Assembly: GCA_023228865.1 (NCBI GenBank)
Contig: JALOAH010000031.1
Coordinates: 1-44,832 of the forward strand
DNA: 44,832 bases
From: Porticoccaceae bacterium
Lineage (GTDB): Bacteria > Pseudomonadota > Gammaproteobacteria > Pseudomonadales > Porticoccaceae
Direction: 5' to 3'
The position numbers and the translations under genes are program-made. The notes under the pieces were generated by a model. That model made no database searches, was not told the DNA's origin, and saw nothing but the letters and a program-made list of their open reading frames with translations. How positions within the stretch are numbered: position 1 is the stretch's first letter; every line of letters starts with the position of its first letter. Positions 7,191-17,642 of this stretch are shown piece after piece.

Positions 7191-8431
7191 CACAGGCTAC
7201 CTAAATTTTCAAATTTATCAGCTACTTTCTCGTATATCTTCGCCAGCGCTAAAGCCTGATGATCATAAGAAAAATTTTGGTGGGCCATCTCGCGAGCAGT
7301 ACTGGCAAGGCTTTGCCGCAAGGTCTCATTGCTTGCCAAGTGCAGCAGAGCACCGGCAAGATCATCGACAGGATCTCTATCTTTTGCTAGCTGAACGGTA
7401 ATACCGCCTGTCTGACCTATTGCCCGTCCTATTGCATCCCCTTCAATGCATACGATCGGAAGACCAGTCAACATTGCTTGTAAGACAACCGTAGCCATTC
7501 CGTGATGAAAAGATGGGTAAAGAAATACATCTGCCATATGTAATTCTTTCACTAGAGTTTCCATAGGAACCTTACCCAAGAACTTTACTCGGTTGCCATG
7601 CTTGTGAGAATAAGCTTTAGCTTCCATTGACGCTCGCAGTGGCCCATCGCCAATGATAACCAAAGTGGCCTCATCCTCTTGTTCAAAGAATCGAAGTGCA
7701 GAATCCAGTGCAAGACTTGCTCCTTTCCAGTCTTTAAGCTCACCCGCAAATATCAGTCTCAGGCATGATAAACGGGTCAGATCTGTCTTCGCGTGAGCAA
7801 GATAAGAGGTATTCTCTATCCCTGTCTGAACAAAGGGCACCAACTTTGGGTGATAACGCTTAGGCATGGTCTCAGGGGTATGCGATAAAATAACCGAAGC
7901 CCGCATGGCAGAAAGCCTAACCAAAGGATCAAGGGTTCGCATCAAGCATCGAGCAAAAGAACGGCAATTGTCTTTGATGCGACTTGGCAATGGTAGCTTA
8001 CTTTTCATTAATGAGTGCGTGTTTTCACTTCCAACCGGCCCCCAGATTAGCGGTCCTGGTGCCAGTGAAAGACCTGCAGGCATCCAATCCATACCGCCAA
8101 TAAGATGATGTAAAATATCAATCTCTCTCTCCTTGACGATCTTTCTTGCTATTATGCCAACACCTAACTGCCATAGGTAATAATAGACCAAGAATAGACG
8201 CTTTTTACGCTTGTAGAACCGGAATATCCAAGGCAAATCAAAGTAAATAAAGTGTAATCGCTCGGGTTTAGGCGAAACTAAAAATGCAGCCTGGTGAGTC
8301 GCACGTAAGTTTGCACGAGTGATAACATAGACATCATGATAGGACGCCAACCGGTGTACCAATCTCCAGCTGATCTCACCTTCACCTCCACGTCCTGTTT
8401 CACAGGCATACGCCGAAATTAAAACTTTCAT
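7190..8431 (-). CDS. Glycosyltransferase family 4
   Basis: The protein has 413 residues and a GT-B layout. The N-terminus MKVLISAYACETGRGGEGEI matches GT4 enzymes of exopolysaccharide clusters with the acceptor-site GGEGE loop. The C-terminal half has RLIFAGELKDWKGASLALDS, LVIIGDGPLRASMEAKA and GMATVVLQAMLTGLPIVCIE. The usual first Glu of the E-x7-E motif is replaced near MATVVLQAM, but the fold signature is clear. It is preceded by about 200 non-coding bases that separate it from the wzy gene, so it may have its own promoter or rely on RfaH read-through. Confidence 0.83.
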   Translation of the reverse strand: MKVLISAYACETGRGGEGEISWRLVHRLASYHDVYVITRANLRATHQAAFLVSPKPERLHFIYFDLPWIFRFYKRKKRLFLVYYYLWQLGVGIIARKIVKEREIDILHHLIGGMDWMPAGLSLAPGPLIWGPVGSENTHSLMKSKLPLPSRIKDNCRSFARCLMRTLDPLVRLSAMRASVILSHTPETMPKRYHPKLVPFVQTGIENTSYLAHAKTDLTRLSCLRLIFAGELKDWKGASLALDSALRFFEQEDEATLVIIGDGPLRASMEAKAYSHKHGNRVKFLGKVPMETLVKELHMADVFLYPSFHHGMATVVLQAMLTGLPIVCIEGDAIGRAIGQTGGITVQLAKDRDPVDDLAGALLHLASNETLRQSLASTAREMAHQNFSYDHQALALAKIYEKVADKFENLGSL

Positions 8432-8632
8432 TTCTGTATCTCAACAACTTTCATGAAGTAGTGACTTCTATAAAGTAAACGTCAGCAGACCAGCTACTTC
8501 ACGAACCCCCTACTACTTCCAATGGCTTGGCACACAGCTGCTACCCTAAGACTCCACAGCGACAGGATCAGATTCACTGTATTACTTTCGGGTGCGCACT
8601 CCAAGTGAAGCCCCCATCATACTGAAATGAGG
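8432..8632. other. Intergenic leader with a long inverted repeat
   Basis: No gene is seen. TGAAGTAG (8454-8461) and CTACTTCA (8494-8501) form a perfect 8-base inverted repeat with a 32-base loop, just upstream of the 7190-8431 glycosyltransferase. I could not define a convincing promoter or terminator. Confidence 0.3.
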
Positions 8633-9892
8633 TCAGGAGATCAGCTTAGAGGAAGAAGTCACAGGTACTGATTTCCTGGCCTTTTCACTGTAATGATATA
8701 CAGCCCGCAGAATAATAATGCCAAACCAAAACACTTGAGAGTTCCAGGCTGCTGTTGCAATCAGAAGAACCCATAGAACGACCAATGTAGATGTTTCTTT
8801 GTTCAGAAATCGAAAAATAAAAGCATATAAAAATATTAGACAGCCCAAGATACCAGTTACCATGATGTAACCAGGAACAAAACCAGCCATCGCTGAATCA
8901 GCTTTAACACCAATCATTCTCCCTTGCACATACGAGGCAATTGACGAAAAGCCGCCACCAAACCAAGTAGACAGACTATCCAGGTGAGCTTGCTCAACAT
9001 ACAAAATCAAAGGCATAACGCGTATCGCGCCACTATGATCCGCTGCAGAAATTCTATCTATATTCATAGTTGGAAGAACAGATATGAATGACATTAACCT
9101 TCTGATAGATTCAACTTCAACTGAAAGCAAGACAGGCCACACAACAATTATTGCCAACAGTATTACAACCCGCCATAACGGACGCAGCAATAGGAGTAAA
9201 ACAGTAAAAATAGCAGCTACTCCGAGAGCGCTACCTGTAAGAGAAATAGAAATCAAAAATGCTATAATTACCGATTTCTCCATATGCCAAATAATAGAAA
9301 AAGTTAAGGTTTTACCATGCTCTATATATACGAGAACAATATAGGCTAGCATGCTTATAGCAAGAATGCGTGCCGCATGCGAAGGTTCAACTGCCAATGA
9401 ATTGTAGCTCCACAACCCCTTGGAAAGGATTTCATTGGGAACTGGTATGCCTGCGAGAGAGGCCAACATCTGGACAAGTGATACCATCGCATATGCTTTA
9501 ATTAGCACCTCCAAGACTTTTCTAAACCGCTCTGGAGTAACACGATATGTAGACAGTGCGCCTGAAAAAACTAGGTAAATACTTGTCAGCATTATCGTAT
9601 ATCCAACGCTCGTTAACCTTTCTAACTCCCCGTAAGCGAGCACTGCAATCAAGAGATATGTCAGCGACAGTGCAGCCCAGAAAATGTCACCAATAGGCGG
9701 AAGCCTAAGTAACATTAGCCCCGGTATAGCAAGAAATCCCAATATGACAACAAGACCATTCATCTGCCCTTCAAGAATAAAAGGTGATATTGCCGTCCCA
9801 AGAATAAGTATGCATGTTAGTATGACAATCCAACTTTTAGACAGCCTAAAGCCCGATCCAGGGCCAAGAATTGGTTTCGTTGATGGCTCCAA
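8633..9892 (-). CDS. wzy: Wzy-like O-antigen/exopolysaccharide polymerase
   Basis: The 419-residue product is strongly hydrophobic with roughly ten to twelve membrane segments, for example WIVILTCILILGTAI near residue 22 and VIIAFLISISLTGSALGVAA in the middle. A large polar loop between the later helices (about residues 265-330: SAADHSGAIRVMP, WFGGGFSS) fits the catalytic periplasmic loop of Wzy/WaaL-type proteins. The start is a TTG at 9890-9892 with a strong GGAGG five bases upstream; the next ATG is 43 codons in and would remove the first membrane segment. The role is to polymerise undecaprenyl-linked repeat units in the periplasm. Low conservation makes Wzy the best but not certain call. 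Confidence 0.75.
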   Translation of the reverse strand: MEPSTKPILGPGSGFRLSKSWIVILTCILILGTAISPFILEGQMNGLVVILGFLAIPGLMLLRLPPIGDIFWAALSLTYLLIAVLAYGELERLTSVGYTIMLTSIYLVFSGALSTYRVTPERFRKVLEVLIKAYAMVSLVQMLASLAGIPVPNEILSKGLWSYNSLAVEPSHAARILAISMLAYIVLVYIEHGKTLTFSIIWHMEKSVIIAFLISISLTGSALGVAAIFTVLLLLLRPLWRVVILLAIIVVWPVLLSVEVESIRRLMSFISVLPTMNIDRISAADHSGAIRVMPLILYVEQAHLDSLSTWFGGGFSSIASYVQGRMIGVKADSAMAGFVPGYIMVTGILGCLIFLYAFIFRFLNKETSTLVVLWVLLIATAAWNSQVFWFGIIILRAVYHYSEKARKSVPVTSSSKLIS

Positions 9893-10174
9893 GTTGCCTC
9901 CAATAAAATAAAGAACTTATAAGCAGCCTAAGTGAGAATCGTTGATTGAGAAACTCAATTGGAAGCATAGCCGTACAATACTGCTCATTGTCTGCCCTAT
10001 CAACCTCACGTGGACCAATATCGCAACCGGTGCACCCATACAAAGTTGTCAACGGATACAACCGAGGTGCTATAGCTGCCGTGATAGCTCATCCTCTCTT
10101 ACCCAAGCTGGGCAGCTGATCATGCAGTACGATGAACCAACATTGATTATTAATCATTACCATTTCTTGAAGCG
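9893..10174. other. Intergenic region, no gene supported
   Basis: These 282 bases hold no convincing gene. ATTGAG-AAA-CTCAAT at 9945-9959 is a small perfect hairpin about 50 bases upstream of the wzy-like TTG start. A short minus-strand frame overlapping the wzy start lacks family features. The region may be the decayed trace of a former gene. Confidence 0.35.
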
Positions 10175-11119
10175 CTAGCGCCTGAGTACTTTCTTTAGAT
10201 AAATCATCATTAACCAAACGTTTCGGGAAGCCCCCAGCATCAAACGTGAAAAATATCCATATCCAGAGTAATTTTCAAGGAAGTATCTTCTGCTCGAACT
10301 CCAAATAGAAAGCCTTCTAAACTGGTCCCCCTTTACACTAGCGTCATGCATATGGCGGGCGCTAAGATGGCCATTGTAAACTATCTTTAATCCCAGATCT
10401 TTTATGCGTGAAGAGAGAATAGACTCCTCGCAATAGAGAAATACACCCTCGTCAAAAAAATCTATTTCCTTCAGAAATTTGGAACTGATCAGAAAGCACG
10501 AACCGCTCAACTTATCGGCTATATATATAATTGATTCTTCAGACTTACTCTTATCTATGCATCCATAACCAGAGCGCGTAGATACCGCCTTAAGCAACAT
10601 CGTAACTGGCCAGAGTAATTCTTCGATGAAGGACGGCTCCTGCATTGGATTTTCATTTTCGCCAGCTAAATTATAAATAGCGGATCCGGCCATTACTACT
10701 TTCGGAGTTAAAAAAAGTTGCTTCGAAAGCTCAGCTATATAAGTAATATTATCGATACGGATATCTGGATTAACAATTAAGATAGCGTCACATTGGAGTT
10801 CCGCTGCCATCATAACACCAACGTTGTTTCCTGCTGAATATCCACGATTATCATCATTCATCACCAAGTAGCAGTTGGTGGTCAACTCACTCTTGCATAC
10901 TTCGAGTATCTGTTGCGACGATAAAATATAACCCGACGTGCAGTGATTGGAAAAGACATCTTTAAGTTTCGCCGCTTGATCGGACTGTGAAGCATTATCC
11001 ACCACGATGATCGAATGTTGGATGCCGACCTGCGCCAATAGCTGAGGCAAAATAGCGTCAACATCATCGGCGCTATTGTAATTTAGGACAACGGAGGCGA
11101 TATGCCTATTCTGGCTCAT
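10175..11119 (-). CDS. Glycosyltransferase family 2 (rhamnosyltransferase-like)
   Basis: The protein has 314 residues and the GT-A motifs ASVVLNYNSADDVDAILPQL, IIVVDNASQSD, NDDNRGYSAGNN and ILIVNPDIRI. The ND-NRGYSAGNN segment and the CEESILSSRIKDLG region are typical of family 2 enzymes related to rhamnosyltransferases, consistent with the rml genes of this locus. No C-terminal membrane segments of the dolichol-phosphate-mannose synthase type are seen. ATG at 11119 overlaps the preceding stop by four bases. Confidence 0.85.
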   Translation of the reverse strand: MSQNRHIASVVLNYNSADDVDAILPQLLAQVGIQHSIIVVDNASQSDQAAKLKDVFSNHCTSGYILSSQQILEVCKSELTTNCYLVMNDDNRGYSAGNNVGVMMAAELQCDAILIVNPDIRIDNITYIAELSKQLFLTPKVVMAGSAIYNLAGENENPMQEPSFIEELLWPVTMLLKAVSTRSGYGCIDKSKSEESIIYIADKLSGSCFLISSKFLKEIDFFDEGVFLYCEESILSSRIKDLGLKIVYNGHLSARHMHDASVKGDQFRRLSIWSSSRRYFLENYSGYGYFSRLMLGASRNVWLMMIYLKKVLRR

Positions 11120-12309
11120 AAATACTCGACCTTTGCTGCTGTAAGCAGATCAAGAAGGGCTGCCTGATCAGCCATGCCATCCCACTGAATGATGGTGGCA
11201 ATCTGCTGGGGCGTCCGCTCTAGCTGACGTAGAACCTGACCAATCAAGTAAACAATAATAGCCGAGTCCACAGTAGTCTTAGTCAGTTCTATACTTGAAT
11301 AAAGTACGCTTCGTATATACGCTAGCTTCTCACTAGGAGTCTTTTTGCGAAGTTGGGACTGACTTAATAAAAAATGGATTAAATCGTTCGATTGCGGTGC
11401 ACATATTTCTGCATATTCCCAGTCAAAGACGTACAGCTTTCCCTTTGCTAAAAAAGTATTCCAAGGTGTGAAGTCGCCATGATTCATACAACATGGCACT
11501 AATGCATCACCATTATTTACCAAAAAACTCAGAGCCTTCTTGATTCGCCTTTGCCATACCTCGGCAAGCCTGGGCAGAAGCATTGACAGGCGGCCCTCAA
11601 AGACATTTGCAAATGCACCTACGGCCTGCGGTGGTTGACGGGTTTTAAGCTCAAATTCCTCCAGAAAAATCTTATGCTCTTTAGTGAAATTTGTAACACT
11701 TCGTGTAAAAAGTGTTTTCAGAGTATCAGTCACCAGAAGTGTCGCCCCGTTACACGGCCCCGCATAGAGCAACGATGGCGTATTGGCATTCTGCAGCTTC
11801 AAGCAGCCAACCACCTCAAGCATTGCCGCTTCGTGACGCAATAAACTCTCAACTCGCGGATTAACACTAACTTTTGCAAAACCTTCTATGTGGCCACGCT
11901 GATCCATTATCTGCACAGCAAGTTTACGATGCGGGCCGGCAGTCCCGGTAAAAAAAGCATATACCAGTTCGCTAGTAGCAGGAACATAGTTTCGTAGCAC
12001 ACACTCTCCAGATAGAAAAATTCTTCGCCTTGCCAAAAACTTGGTGGCCCCCAAATAACTGAGCACCAACGCTGTGAATTTTGCGATTCGAGCGCTTAGC
12101 AGTAGCGGTTGAAATAACGCAAACCCAGAAACAGTCGTGAGTCGATTATTAAGTGGAATAAGCCACTTGCGAGAATTTGAGCGTGCCTGAACCACCATAT
12201 ACGGGAAAATCCCATCAAGTTTTTTGCTCTCTATGAACCCTATAGCACTTAGTTCTTCTTTAACACTTTCCACTGAATCCTCAAAGCAAATAACAGTTAT
12301 TAATCTCAC
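11116..12309 (-). CDS. Aminoglycoside phosphotransferase-like kinase
   Basis: This protein of about 397 residues has a C-terminal APH/choline-kinase-type catalytic core: MNHGDFTPWNTFLAKGKLYV (catalytic loop H-G-D-x4-N) followed by FDWEYAEICAPQSNDLIHFL (metal-binding DWE). The N-terminal 200 residues are poorly recognised and may hold the small lobe. The GTG at 12309 gives a GTGA overlap with the sulfotransferase gene, matching the operon style; a TTG at 12318 is possible. The substrate is unknown. In a polysaccharide operon it might phosphorylate a sugar or glycan rather than an antibiotic, so a resistance role should not be assumed. Confidence 0.72.
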   Translation of the reverse strand: MRLITVICFEDSVESVKEELSAIGFIESKKLDGIFPYMVVQARSNSRKWLIPLNNRLTTVSGFALFQPLLLSARIAKFTALVLSYLGATKFLARRRIFLSGECVLRNYVPATSELVYAFFTGTAGPHRKLAVQIMDQRGHIEGFAKVSVNPRVESLLRHEAAMLEVVGCLKLQNANTPSLLYAGPCNGATLLVTDTLKTLFTRSVTNFTKEHKIFLEEFELKTRQPPQAVGAFANVFEGRLSMLLPRLAEVWQRRIKKALSFLVNNGDALVPCCMNHGDFTPWNTFLAKGKLYVFDWEYAEICAPQSNDLIHFLLSQSQLRKKTPSEKLAYIRSVLYSSIELTKTTVDSAIIVYLIGQVLRQLERTPQQIATIIQWDGMADQAALLDLLTAAKVEYL

Positions 12310-13172
12310 AATTCCCAAGGTGCCTCAAGATAGAAGTTCTCTTTGAGAAACTCTTTCTGCTCAGCGACGATCCAATTATAATCTTCGAAGATTTGAGTAT
12401 CGATTGGTTCAAATTGGAAATTAGTAATATTTTTCTGCTCTACCCAGAATCTCACAGCCGACCTAATTCTCCATGGCACGAGCAACTTGATAAATGACTT
12501 GGCGTAGCTTTTCCCACCCAAAACGTCATTCAGCCAAGGGTATCTAACTTTCCCTGCCTGATGAAGACGGACTCCAATATTGTCAGGATATATGGCATCA
12601 ACTCCGAGAAAGCTGTATATCTTATACAGGACATCGATTGGTGACTTGTCAAGCTGCTCTTGAAAAAGGATAAGGATTTTCTCTCCTCCGAACAGCTCAA
12701 TGTACTTTTGTAATGCTTCTGCATAATTACTATTTTGGTAATAGGCTTCAGCCTCAAGGATTGGCTTTCCATCACGAAAATACCTAACAGAATCCTCAAA
12801 TGCTTCTCGGAAGCCTCTGCTCTCCTGCCCTCTCCTCCTGGACATTAGATAATGCGAGTATGATCTTTCTAAGGGATGCCTCAATATAGCAATTAGTTTA
12901 ACATTCGGTAGGTCCTTAGCTATACGCTTTGGAACTTTTTCGTACAAAAGATACTGAGGTGATATCTCCCCGGCAATTTCATGCGCGCTTAAGCTTCCAA
13001 AGTTCTCACTACAATACCAATCCATTCCTTTTTCATAAAGATTATCATTTGAAAAAAACTGAACCTCTTTTTGAGGTGGAAGGTATATTTGAGGATGCCG
13101 TCGAAGAAGTGAAAACAGCGTTGTTGTTCCACTTTTCTGTGCACCGATAACGAGAAAATCTGGTGTTTTCAT
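12306..13172 (-). CDS. PAPS-dependent sulfotransferase
   Basis: The 288-residue product starts [30 protein letters not shown] is the 5'-phosphosulfate-binding loop, and [20 protein letters not shown] is the 3'-phosphate-binding motif of the heparan/carbohydrate sulfotransferase family (Sulfotransfer_1). The length and the ISPQYLLY acceptor segment fit bacterial enzymes that sulfate surface glycans. It would transfer sulfate from PAPS to the repeat unit in the cytoplasm, implying a sulfated polysaccharide. ATG at 13172 overlaps the acyltransferase stop by four bases. Confidence 0.88.
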   Translation of the reverse strand: MKTPDFLVIGAQKSGTTTLFSLLRRHPQIYLPPQKEVQFFSNDNLYEKGMDWYCSENFGSLSAHEIAGEISPQYLLYEKVPKRIAKDLPNVKLIAILRHPLERSYSHYLMSRRRGQESRGFREAFEDSVRYFRDGKPILEAEAYYQNSNYAEALQKYIELFGGEKILILFQEQLDKSPIDVLYKIYSFLGVDAIYPDNIGVRLHQAGKVRYPWLNDVLGGKSYAKSFIKLLVPWRIRSAVRFWVEQKNITNFQFEPIDTQIFEDYNWIVAEQKEFLKENFYLEAPWEL

Positions 13173-13738
13173 GAACCTACAGTACTCGGATTCTTTCTGT
13201 ACCTAATAATTTTTGCCGGCACGCCGCCTACGATAGCGTAAGCCGGTACATCTTTAGTAACCACTGCTCCAGCAGAGACGATACTACCTGTCCCAATGGT
13301 TACTCCCTTAAGGATTGACACGCCATGCCCTATCCATACATCGTCCTCAATTTTTATTGGCCTTGTAGTAATTCCTTGTTTATTCATTGGAACATCTGTT
13401 CTATCAAATACATGGTCAGTATCTCGCATAGTTACTGCTTGAGCAATCATGACGTCGTTGCCAATTTGTAGCTTTTCATTAACACCAAAAACACAGAAAT
13501 CTCCGCAGAATGTTCGTAGACCAAAGACAAGATCTCCAGCCCCTTGAATTACAGTATAATTTCCTATCGTGTTGCTGCCTTTAAGGGTTACACGCAACTT
13601 ACTTCGGTTTCTCATGGGTCTTATACAGACACCTTTTCCAAATGCTACATTCCTACCTAGCGACAAATATTTTCCATATAATAAATAAATATAAATTTTT
13701 CTTAACTTAGTGAATCCAACAGAAATTATTACCCACAT
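13169..13738 (-). CDS. Hexapeptide-repeat acyltransferase (WbbJ/NodL-like)
   Basis: This 189-residue protein has a left-handed beta-helix C-terminus. The conserved segments are [10 protein letters not shown] (catalytic His region), [20 protein letters not shown], then [20 protein letters not shown] and [10 protein letters not shown], which are diagnostic for O-acetyltransferases of the WbbJ group. It probably acetylates a sugar hydroxyl of the repeat unit using acetyl-CoA. It lies 2 bases after the flippase gene and overlaps the sulfotransferase by four, so the two decorating enzymes are co-translated. Confidence 0.87.
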   Translation of the reverse strand: MWVIISVGFTKLRKIYIYLLYGKYLSLGRNVAFGKGVCIRPMRNRSKLRVTLKGSNTIGNYTVIQGAGDLVFGLRTFCGDFCVFGVNEKLQIGNDVMIAQAVTMRDTDHVFDRTDVPMNKQGITTRPIKIEDDVWIGHGVSILKGVTIGTGSIVSAGAVVTKDVPAYAIVGGVPAKIIRYRKNPSTVGS

Positions 13739-13740
13739 AA

Positions 13741-15045
13741 CTAAAGAATCCCCGGCCTAATTTTTAGCAGCCTCACTGCGGCTACTGCAGTTACTATTTT
13801 CACAGAAACTATTCCACTGACTGCTGAAAGAGCCGCCCCTACCTGACCATAATTAGGTATAAGTACAAAGGCCACTACAAAAGTAATAAGCACTGAAGCA
13901 ATATAGCTATATAACGTAAGACGCTCTTTACCTGCCATTGAAAGCATTAATCCTAACGGACCTAGTGCAACGTTTATAAGCTGCCCACAGACGAGAATAG
14001 CGAGAGCCAGATAACTACTCTCTACATAGGCCTCTCCAAAGGCAACTCCGATGATTGACTTTCCAAAGAAAATCAAAATTATAGCTACGGGCAAGGCAAG
14101 CAGAAGGGCTCCACGGCTTGCTTTTCTTGACATGCTCTGTAGTGTCTCTCTGTCGTTACTTTGCCATACCCTGACAACATAAGGCCCAATAACCATATTT
14201 ACTAATGCAAGAGGCAAAGCAACAAGCTGAGCACCTCGATCTGCTACACGCAGCGCTCCCACAGCTTCATCTGTTCCCATTAAGCCGAGCAATACAATTA
14301 CAATTTGGGCATTGAACGTGCCGACCAAGCTAATCAAGGCAAACGGTAGTAGTGATCGTAGCCAACTGAATACTCTGTATTCAGCTACAAAAGTTTTAGC
14401 TGTGCTAGGGCTTATTTTCTGAAACAGTACACTCGCTATAAGAAACGTGATCGCAGTAACTACTACTTGTGCCCATAGAGCCTGTGCCGCAGACATCGTT
14501 GCAGTTAGTGATAATACGCCCAACAAGGAAAGATAAAGCAGCGGCTGAATGGTCTGCAATGGCATCTCTGCCAACGCGGGCAGCCCCAGCCCCTTGATTG
14601 TGCCGTTCCTGACAGCATTCAGACCCTGCAGCGGCACTAACAGGACGATAATACTTAACAATGCCCACTTACTTTCAGTTGGAATTATTCCAGCAATATG
14701 AAACACGTAGTAGATAACCATAACGATTATCGCAACTATCAACACCCAAGCGTGTGCTGCTTTGATAACACCTCGATACAATCCCCATTGCTCCGATTGA
14801 GAAAAACGTGCTATCTCCCGTGTGAGCAATTGCGGCAAGCCTCCTGAAACAGGCATTACTAGAAGTGCTAGAACCGAAACAATAAAAGAATACTGACCGA
14901 ACTCGGTGGGCCCTAACTGGCGTGCCAATAGAATATTAATAGCCAGCCCTAGCGGCACACCCAGTATATACATGCCGCCGACACCTAAAAAACTTCGTAA
15001 CAATGGGTGTTGTTCCTTGTACTTTTCCTGAAATCTTGCCAGCAT
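13741..15045 (-). CDS. wzx: Wzx-like polysaccharide flippase
   Basis: The 434-residue product is a polytopic membrane protein with about twelve helices. The N-terminus contains [20 protein letters not shown] followed by [15 protein letters not shown], the classic start of polysaccharide transporters of the MOP (Wzx/RfbX) family. The role is to translocate undecaprenyl-pyrophosphate repeat units to the periplasm for Wzy. It ends two bases before the acyltransferase start. The length is normal for the family. Confidence 0.87.
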   Translation of the reverse strand: MLARFQEKYKEQHPLLRSFLGVGGMYILGVPLGLAINILLARQLGPTEFGQYSFIVSVLALLVMPVSGGLPQLLTREIARFSQSEQWGLYRGVIKAAHAWVLIVAIIVMVIYYVFHIAGIIPTESKWALLSIIVLLVPLQGLNAVRNGTIKGLGLPALAEMPLQTIQPLLYLSLLGVLSLTATMSAAQALWAQVVVTAITFLIASVLFQKISPSTAKTFVAEYRVFSWLRSLLPFALISLVGTFNAQIVIVLLGLMGTDEAVGALRVADRGAQLVALPLALVNMVIGPYVVRVWQSNDRETLQSMSRKASRGALLLALPVAIILIFFGKSIIGVAFGEAYVESSYLALAILVCGQLINVALGPLGLMLSMAGKERLTLYSYIASVLITFVVAFVLIPNYGQVGAALSAVSGIVSVKIVTAVAAVRLLKIRPGIL

Positions 15046-15120
15046 CAGATCACAAACTCCTGTTTTACTCGTTACAGATTTGCGCCGCTTACTTGCTGCA
15101 AGTTACTGGTGTGGATGACA

Positions 15121-15702
15121 TCAAGAGCGACCAAGAGAACGTGGGTGCAGCTTGGCGTTTTCTAACATTGGTGCTTCGCGGTCTTTGGTATTGATGATCA
15201 GAGCTTGGCTGTCGGGCCAGGTGATAGCGATACTCGGGTCATCCCAGCGTATCGCGGCTTCGCAATCGCGTGCGTAGAAGTCGGTTGTTTTGTAAAGAAA
15301 ATGGGTCTCGTCCTCCAAGGCGATAAAACCATGAGCGAAGCCTTCGGGTATCCAGAGCATTCTGTGGTTACTAGCGCTCAGCTCGACTCCGGCCCATTGG
15401 CTGAAGGTGGGAGAGCCCTGGCGGATATCGACTGCCACATCAAAAGCGGCACCTTGGGTGACACGTACCAGCTTGCCTTGAGCGTGGGGCGGCAGCTGGT
15501 AGTGCAAGCCACGCAGCACACCTTTTTTCGAGCAGGAGTGGTTGTCCTGTACGAAAGGCCTTGGGATAGGCAGGCCGAGTTGTTGCATACCTTGCTCAAA
15601 TTTTTGCTGGTTGAAGCTTTCCATGAACCAGCCGCGTTCGTCGGTGAAGACGGCGGGCTCGATGATGACAACATCGGGGATGTTGGTTTGAGTGAAGTTC
15701 AT
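15121..15702 (-). CDS. rmlC: dTDP-4-dehydrorhamnose 3,5-epimerase
   Basis: The protein has 193 residues from the ATG at 15700-15702 (a TTG one codon upstream is the alternative). It carries PAVFTDERGWFMESFNQQKF, FVQDNHSCSKKGVLRGLHYQ, KLVRVTQGAAFDVAVDIR and WIPEGFAHGFIAL, the full set of RmlC cupin and active-site signatures, including the RGLHYQ catalytic-histidine segment. It catalyses the third step of dTDP-L-rhamnose synthesis. The length is normal. It is the last gene of the rmlBDAC block in transcription order. Confidence 0.96.
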   Translation of the reverse strand: MNFTQTNIPDVVIIEPAVFTDERGWFMESFNQQKFEQGMQQLGLPIPRPFVQDNHSCSKKGVLRGLHYQLPPHAQGKLVRVTQGAAFDVAVDIRQGSPTFSQWAGVELSASNHRMLWIPEGFAHGFIALEDETHFLYKTTDFYARDCEAAIRWDDPSIAITWPDSQALIINTKDREAPMLENAKLHPRSLGRS

Positions 15703-15739
15703 CAATATAACTCTACAAATGTTGGCCCTAAAAGCACAC

Positions 15740-16678
15740 CTAACGAGAGCGCTCTCCGCTTAACTCTTCGCTCTCTCTGATTACTTTAAGCAGGTACTCA
15801 CCGTAGCCGGACTTTGCCAACCGCTGTGCTTGCCCATACAGCGCATTGGCATCAAGCCAGCCATGGTGATATGCAATTTCTTCTGGACAGGCAATTTTGT
15901 AACCTTGGCGCTTCTCGATGGTTTCTACATAGTGCGCGGCATCTAGCAGACTGTCGTGGGTACCGGTATCGAGCCAGGCGAAGCCTCGGCCTAGCAATTC
16001 CACATTGAGAGTACCTGTTTCTAGATAAGCAAGGTTTACATCGGTAATCTCCAGCTCGCCCCGGGACGAAGGCTTGATCTGCTTTGCAATGTCGATCACC
16101 TTGCTGTCGTAGAAATAGAGGCCGGTAACCGCGTAGTTCGATTTAGGCTTGGCTGGCTTTTCCTCAATACTAATGGCGCATCCATCACTATCGAATTCTA
16201 CCACTCCGAAGCGCTCAGGATCTGCCACTTGGTAGCCGAATATCGTTGCCCCCATAGTACGACTGCTAGCTGCCTTCAGGTGTGTGGTGAAGCCGTGACC
16301 ATAGAAAATATTATCGCCGAGAATCAAACAACTCTGATCGTCGCCGATGAATTCTTCCCCGATTAGAAAGGCCTGGGCCAAGCCATCTGGAGAAGGTTGT
16401 TCTGCATAGCTAAGCTTGATGCCAAACTGACCACCATCACCGAGCATTTTCTTGAAGTTGGGCAGGTCGTCTGGTGTGGAGATGATCAGTATTTCGCGTA
16501 TGCCAGCAAGCATCAGTACCGACAGCGGATAGTAGATCATAGGCTTGTCGTAGATAGGCAGCAGCTGCTTGGATACCCCCAGGGTAATGGGGTGCAGCCG
16601 GGTGCCAGACCCACCCGCGAGGATGATGCCTTTGCGGTTCGAGCTAGAGATGAGGTTCGGAGCGGCAGTAGTGATCAT
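15740..16678 (-). CDS. rmlA: Glucose-1-phosphate thymidylyltransferase
   Basis: The 312-residue product contains [20 protein letters not shown] and [20 protein letters not shown], the sugar-nucleotidyltransferase signature, then [12 protein letters not shown] and [13 protein letters not shown], all typical of RmlA. It makes dTDP-glucose from dTTP and glucose-1-phosphate and is normally inhibited by dTDP-rhamnose. A 14-residue N-terminal extension precedes the usual start. AAGG lies a few bases before the ATG. Confidence 0.96.
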   Translation of the reverse strand: MITTAAPNLISSSNRKGIILAGGSGTRLHPITLGVSKQLLPIYDKPMIYYPLSVLMLAGIREILIISTPDDLPNFKKMLGDGGQFGIKLSYAEQPSPDGLAQAFLIGEEFIGDDQSCLILGDNIFYGHGFTTHLKAASSRTMGATIFGYQVADPERFGVVEFDSDGCAISIEEKPAKPKSNYAVTGLYFYDSKVIDIAKQIKPSSRGELEITDVNLAYLETGTLNVELLGRGFAWLDTGTHDSLLDAAHYVETIEKRQGYKIACPEEIAYHHGWLDANALYGQAQRLAKSGYGEYLLKVIRESEELSGERSR

Positions 16679-16754
16679 AAGGCCTTCTAGTACCTTTCTA
16701 AATTTCAGCGCCGGGGATTGCGACTGTTTAGTCGTGTTCTCGTTAAAACAGGGT

Positions 16755-17642
16755 CTATAAAAGTTCAGTTAACATGCGGATTACACCGCTTTGCCAAATG
16801 GGTAGATTTAGCCTAAAACTCTCTCGCAATTTACTTGTGTCTAACCGGGAATTAGCGGGTCGCGGAGCTTGAGTTGGGTATTCTGCTGTAGTGATAGGGA
16901 CGACATTTCTAACCCTAAGGTCCGCTCCACAGTGGCGAGCATGGTCTATTACCAGCTTTGCATAGTCGTGCCAGTTAGTCTCACCAGACGCCGCCAAGTG
17001 GTACAGGCCAGCAAGCTGTGGATTGACCAGAGCGGTACGCAGCGCGTGGGCAGTGATATCGGCAATCAATTCGGCACTGGTAGGTACACCGTACTGATCA
17101 GAAATCACTCTGAGCTCTTCGTTTTCATGCCCTAGGCGTAACATCGTTTTGGCAAAGTTATTGCCGCGAGAGCCGTACACCCAGCTGGTGCGGAAAATCA
17201 AGTACTGGCAACCGCTGGTGGCAATATGCTGTTCCCCCAGCAATTTGCTGTAGCCGTAATGGTTAATCGGAGCGGTAGAATCAACTTCTCGCCAGGGAAC
17301 TGTGCCTTGCCCATCAAAAACATAATCGGTGGAATAGTGCACCAGCCACCCACCTAGGCGTCGCACTTCCTCTGCCAGTAACTGAGGAGCTTCACTATTG
17401 ATACGCAAGGCTTGAGCCCGCTCACTCTCAGCTTTATCAACAGCAGTATAAGCAGCAGCATTAACGATAACGTCAGGCTGCAATCGGCGTACGGTTTTTT
17501 TCAAGCCATCAAGGTCAGCCAGGTCGCCACAAAAGCCACTACCACCATGACGGTCAAGTGCGATCACTGCACCGAGGGGCAGCAAAGCACGCTGCAGCTC
17601 CCATCCAACCTGCCCATTCTTGCCCAACAACAGGATTTTCAT
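16755..17642 (-). CDS. rmlD: dTDP-4-dehydrorhamnose reductase
   Basis: The 295-residue product starts [20 protein letters not shown], the Rossmann GxxGxxG of RmlD. It contains [28 protein letters not shown] and YGYSKLLGE (the YxxxK catalytic pair). A longer reading frame exists upstream, but this ATG overlaps the rmlB stop by four bases (ATGA) and matches the family start. It reduces dTDP-4-keto-rhamnose to dTDP-L-rhamnose with NAD(P)H. Confidence 0.95.
   Translation of the reverse strand: MKILLLGKNGQVGWELQRALLPLGAVIALDRHGGSGFCGDLADLDGLKKTVRRLQPDVIVNAAAYTAVDKAESERAQALRINSEAPQLLAEEVRRLGGWLVHYSTDYVFDGQGTVPWREVDSTAPINHYGYSKLLGEQHIATSGCQYLIFRTSWVYGSRGNNFAKTMLRLGHENEELRVISDQYGVPTSAELIADITAHALRTALVNPQLAGLYHLAASGETNWHDYAKLVIDHARHCGADLRVRNVVPITTAEYPTQAPRPANSRLDTSKLRESFRLNLPIWQSGVIRMLTELL

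Noticed and set aside
11116..12309. Antibiotic resistance gene (aminoglycoside kinase)
   Set aside because: Only the general APH catalytic core is visible, and the gene is coupled to glycan-modifying genes, so resistance is not supported.
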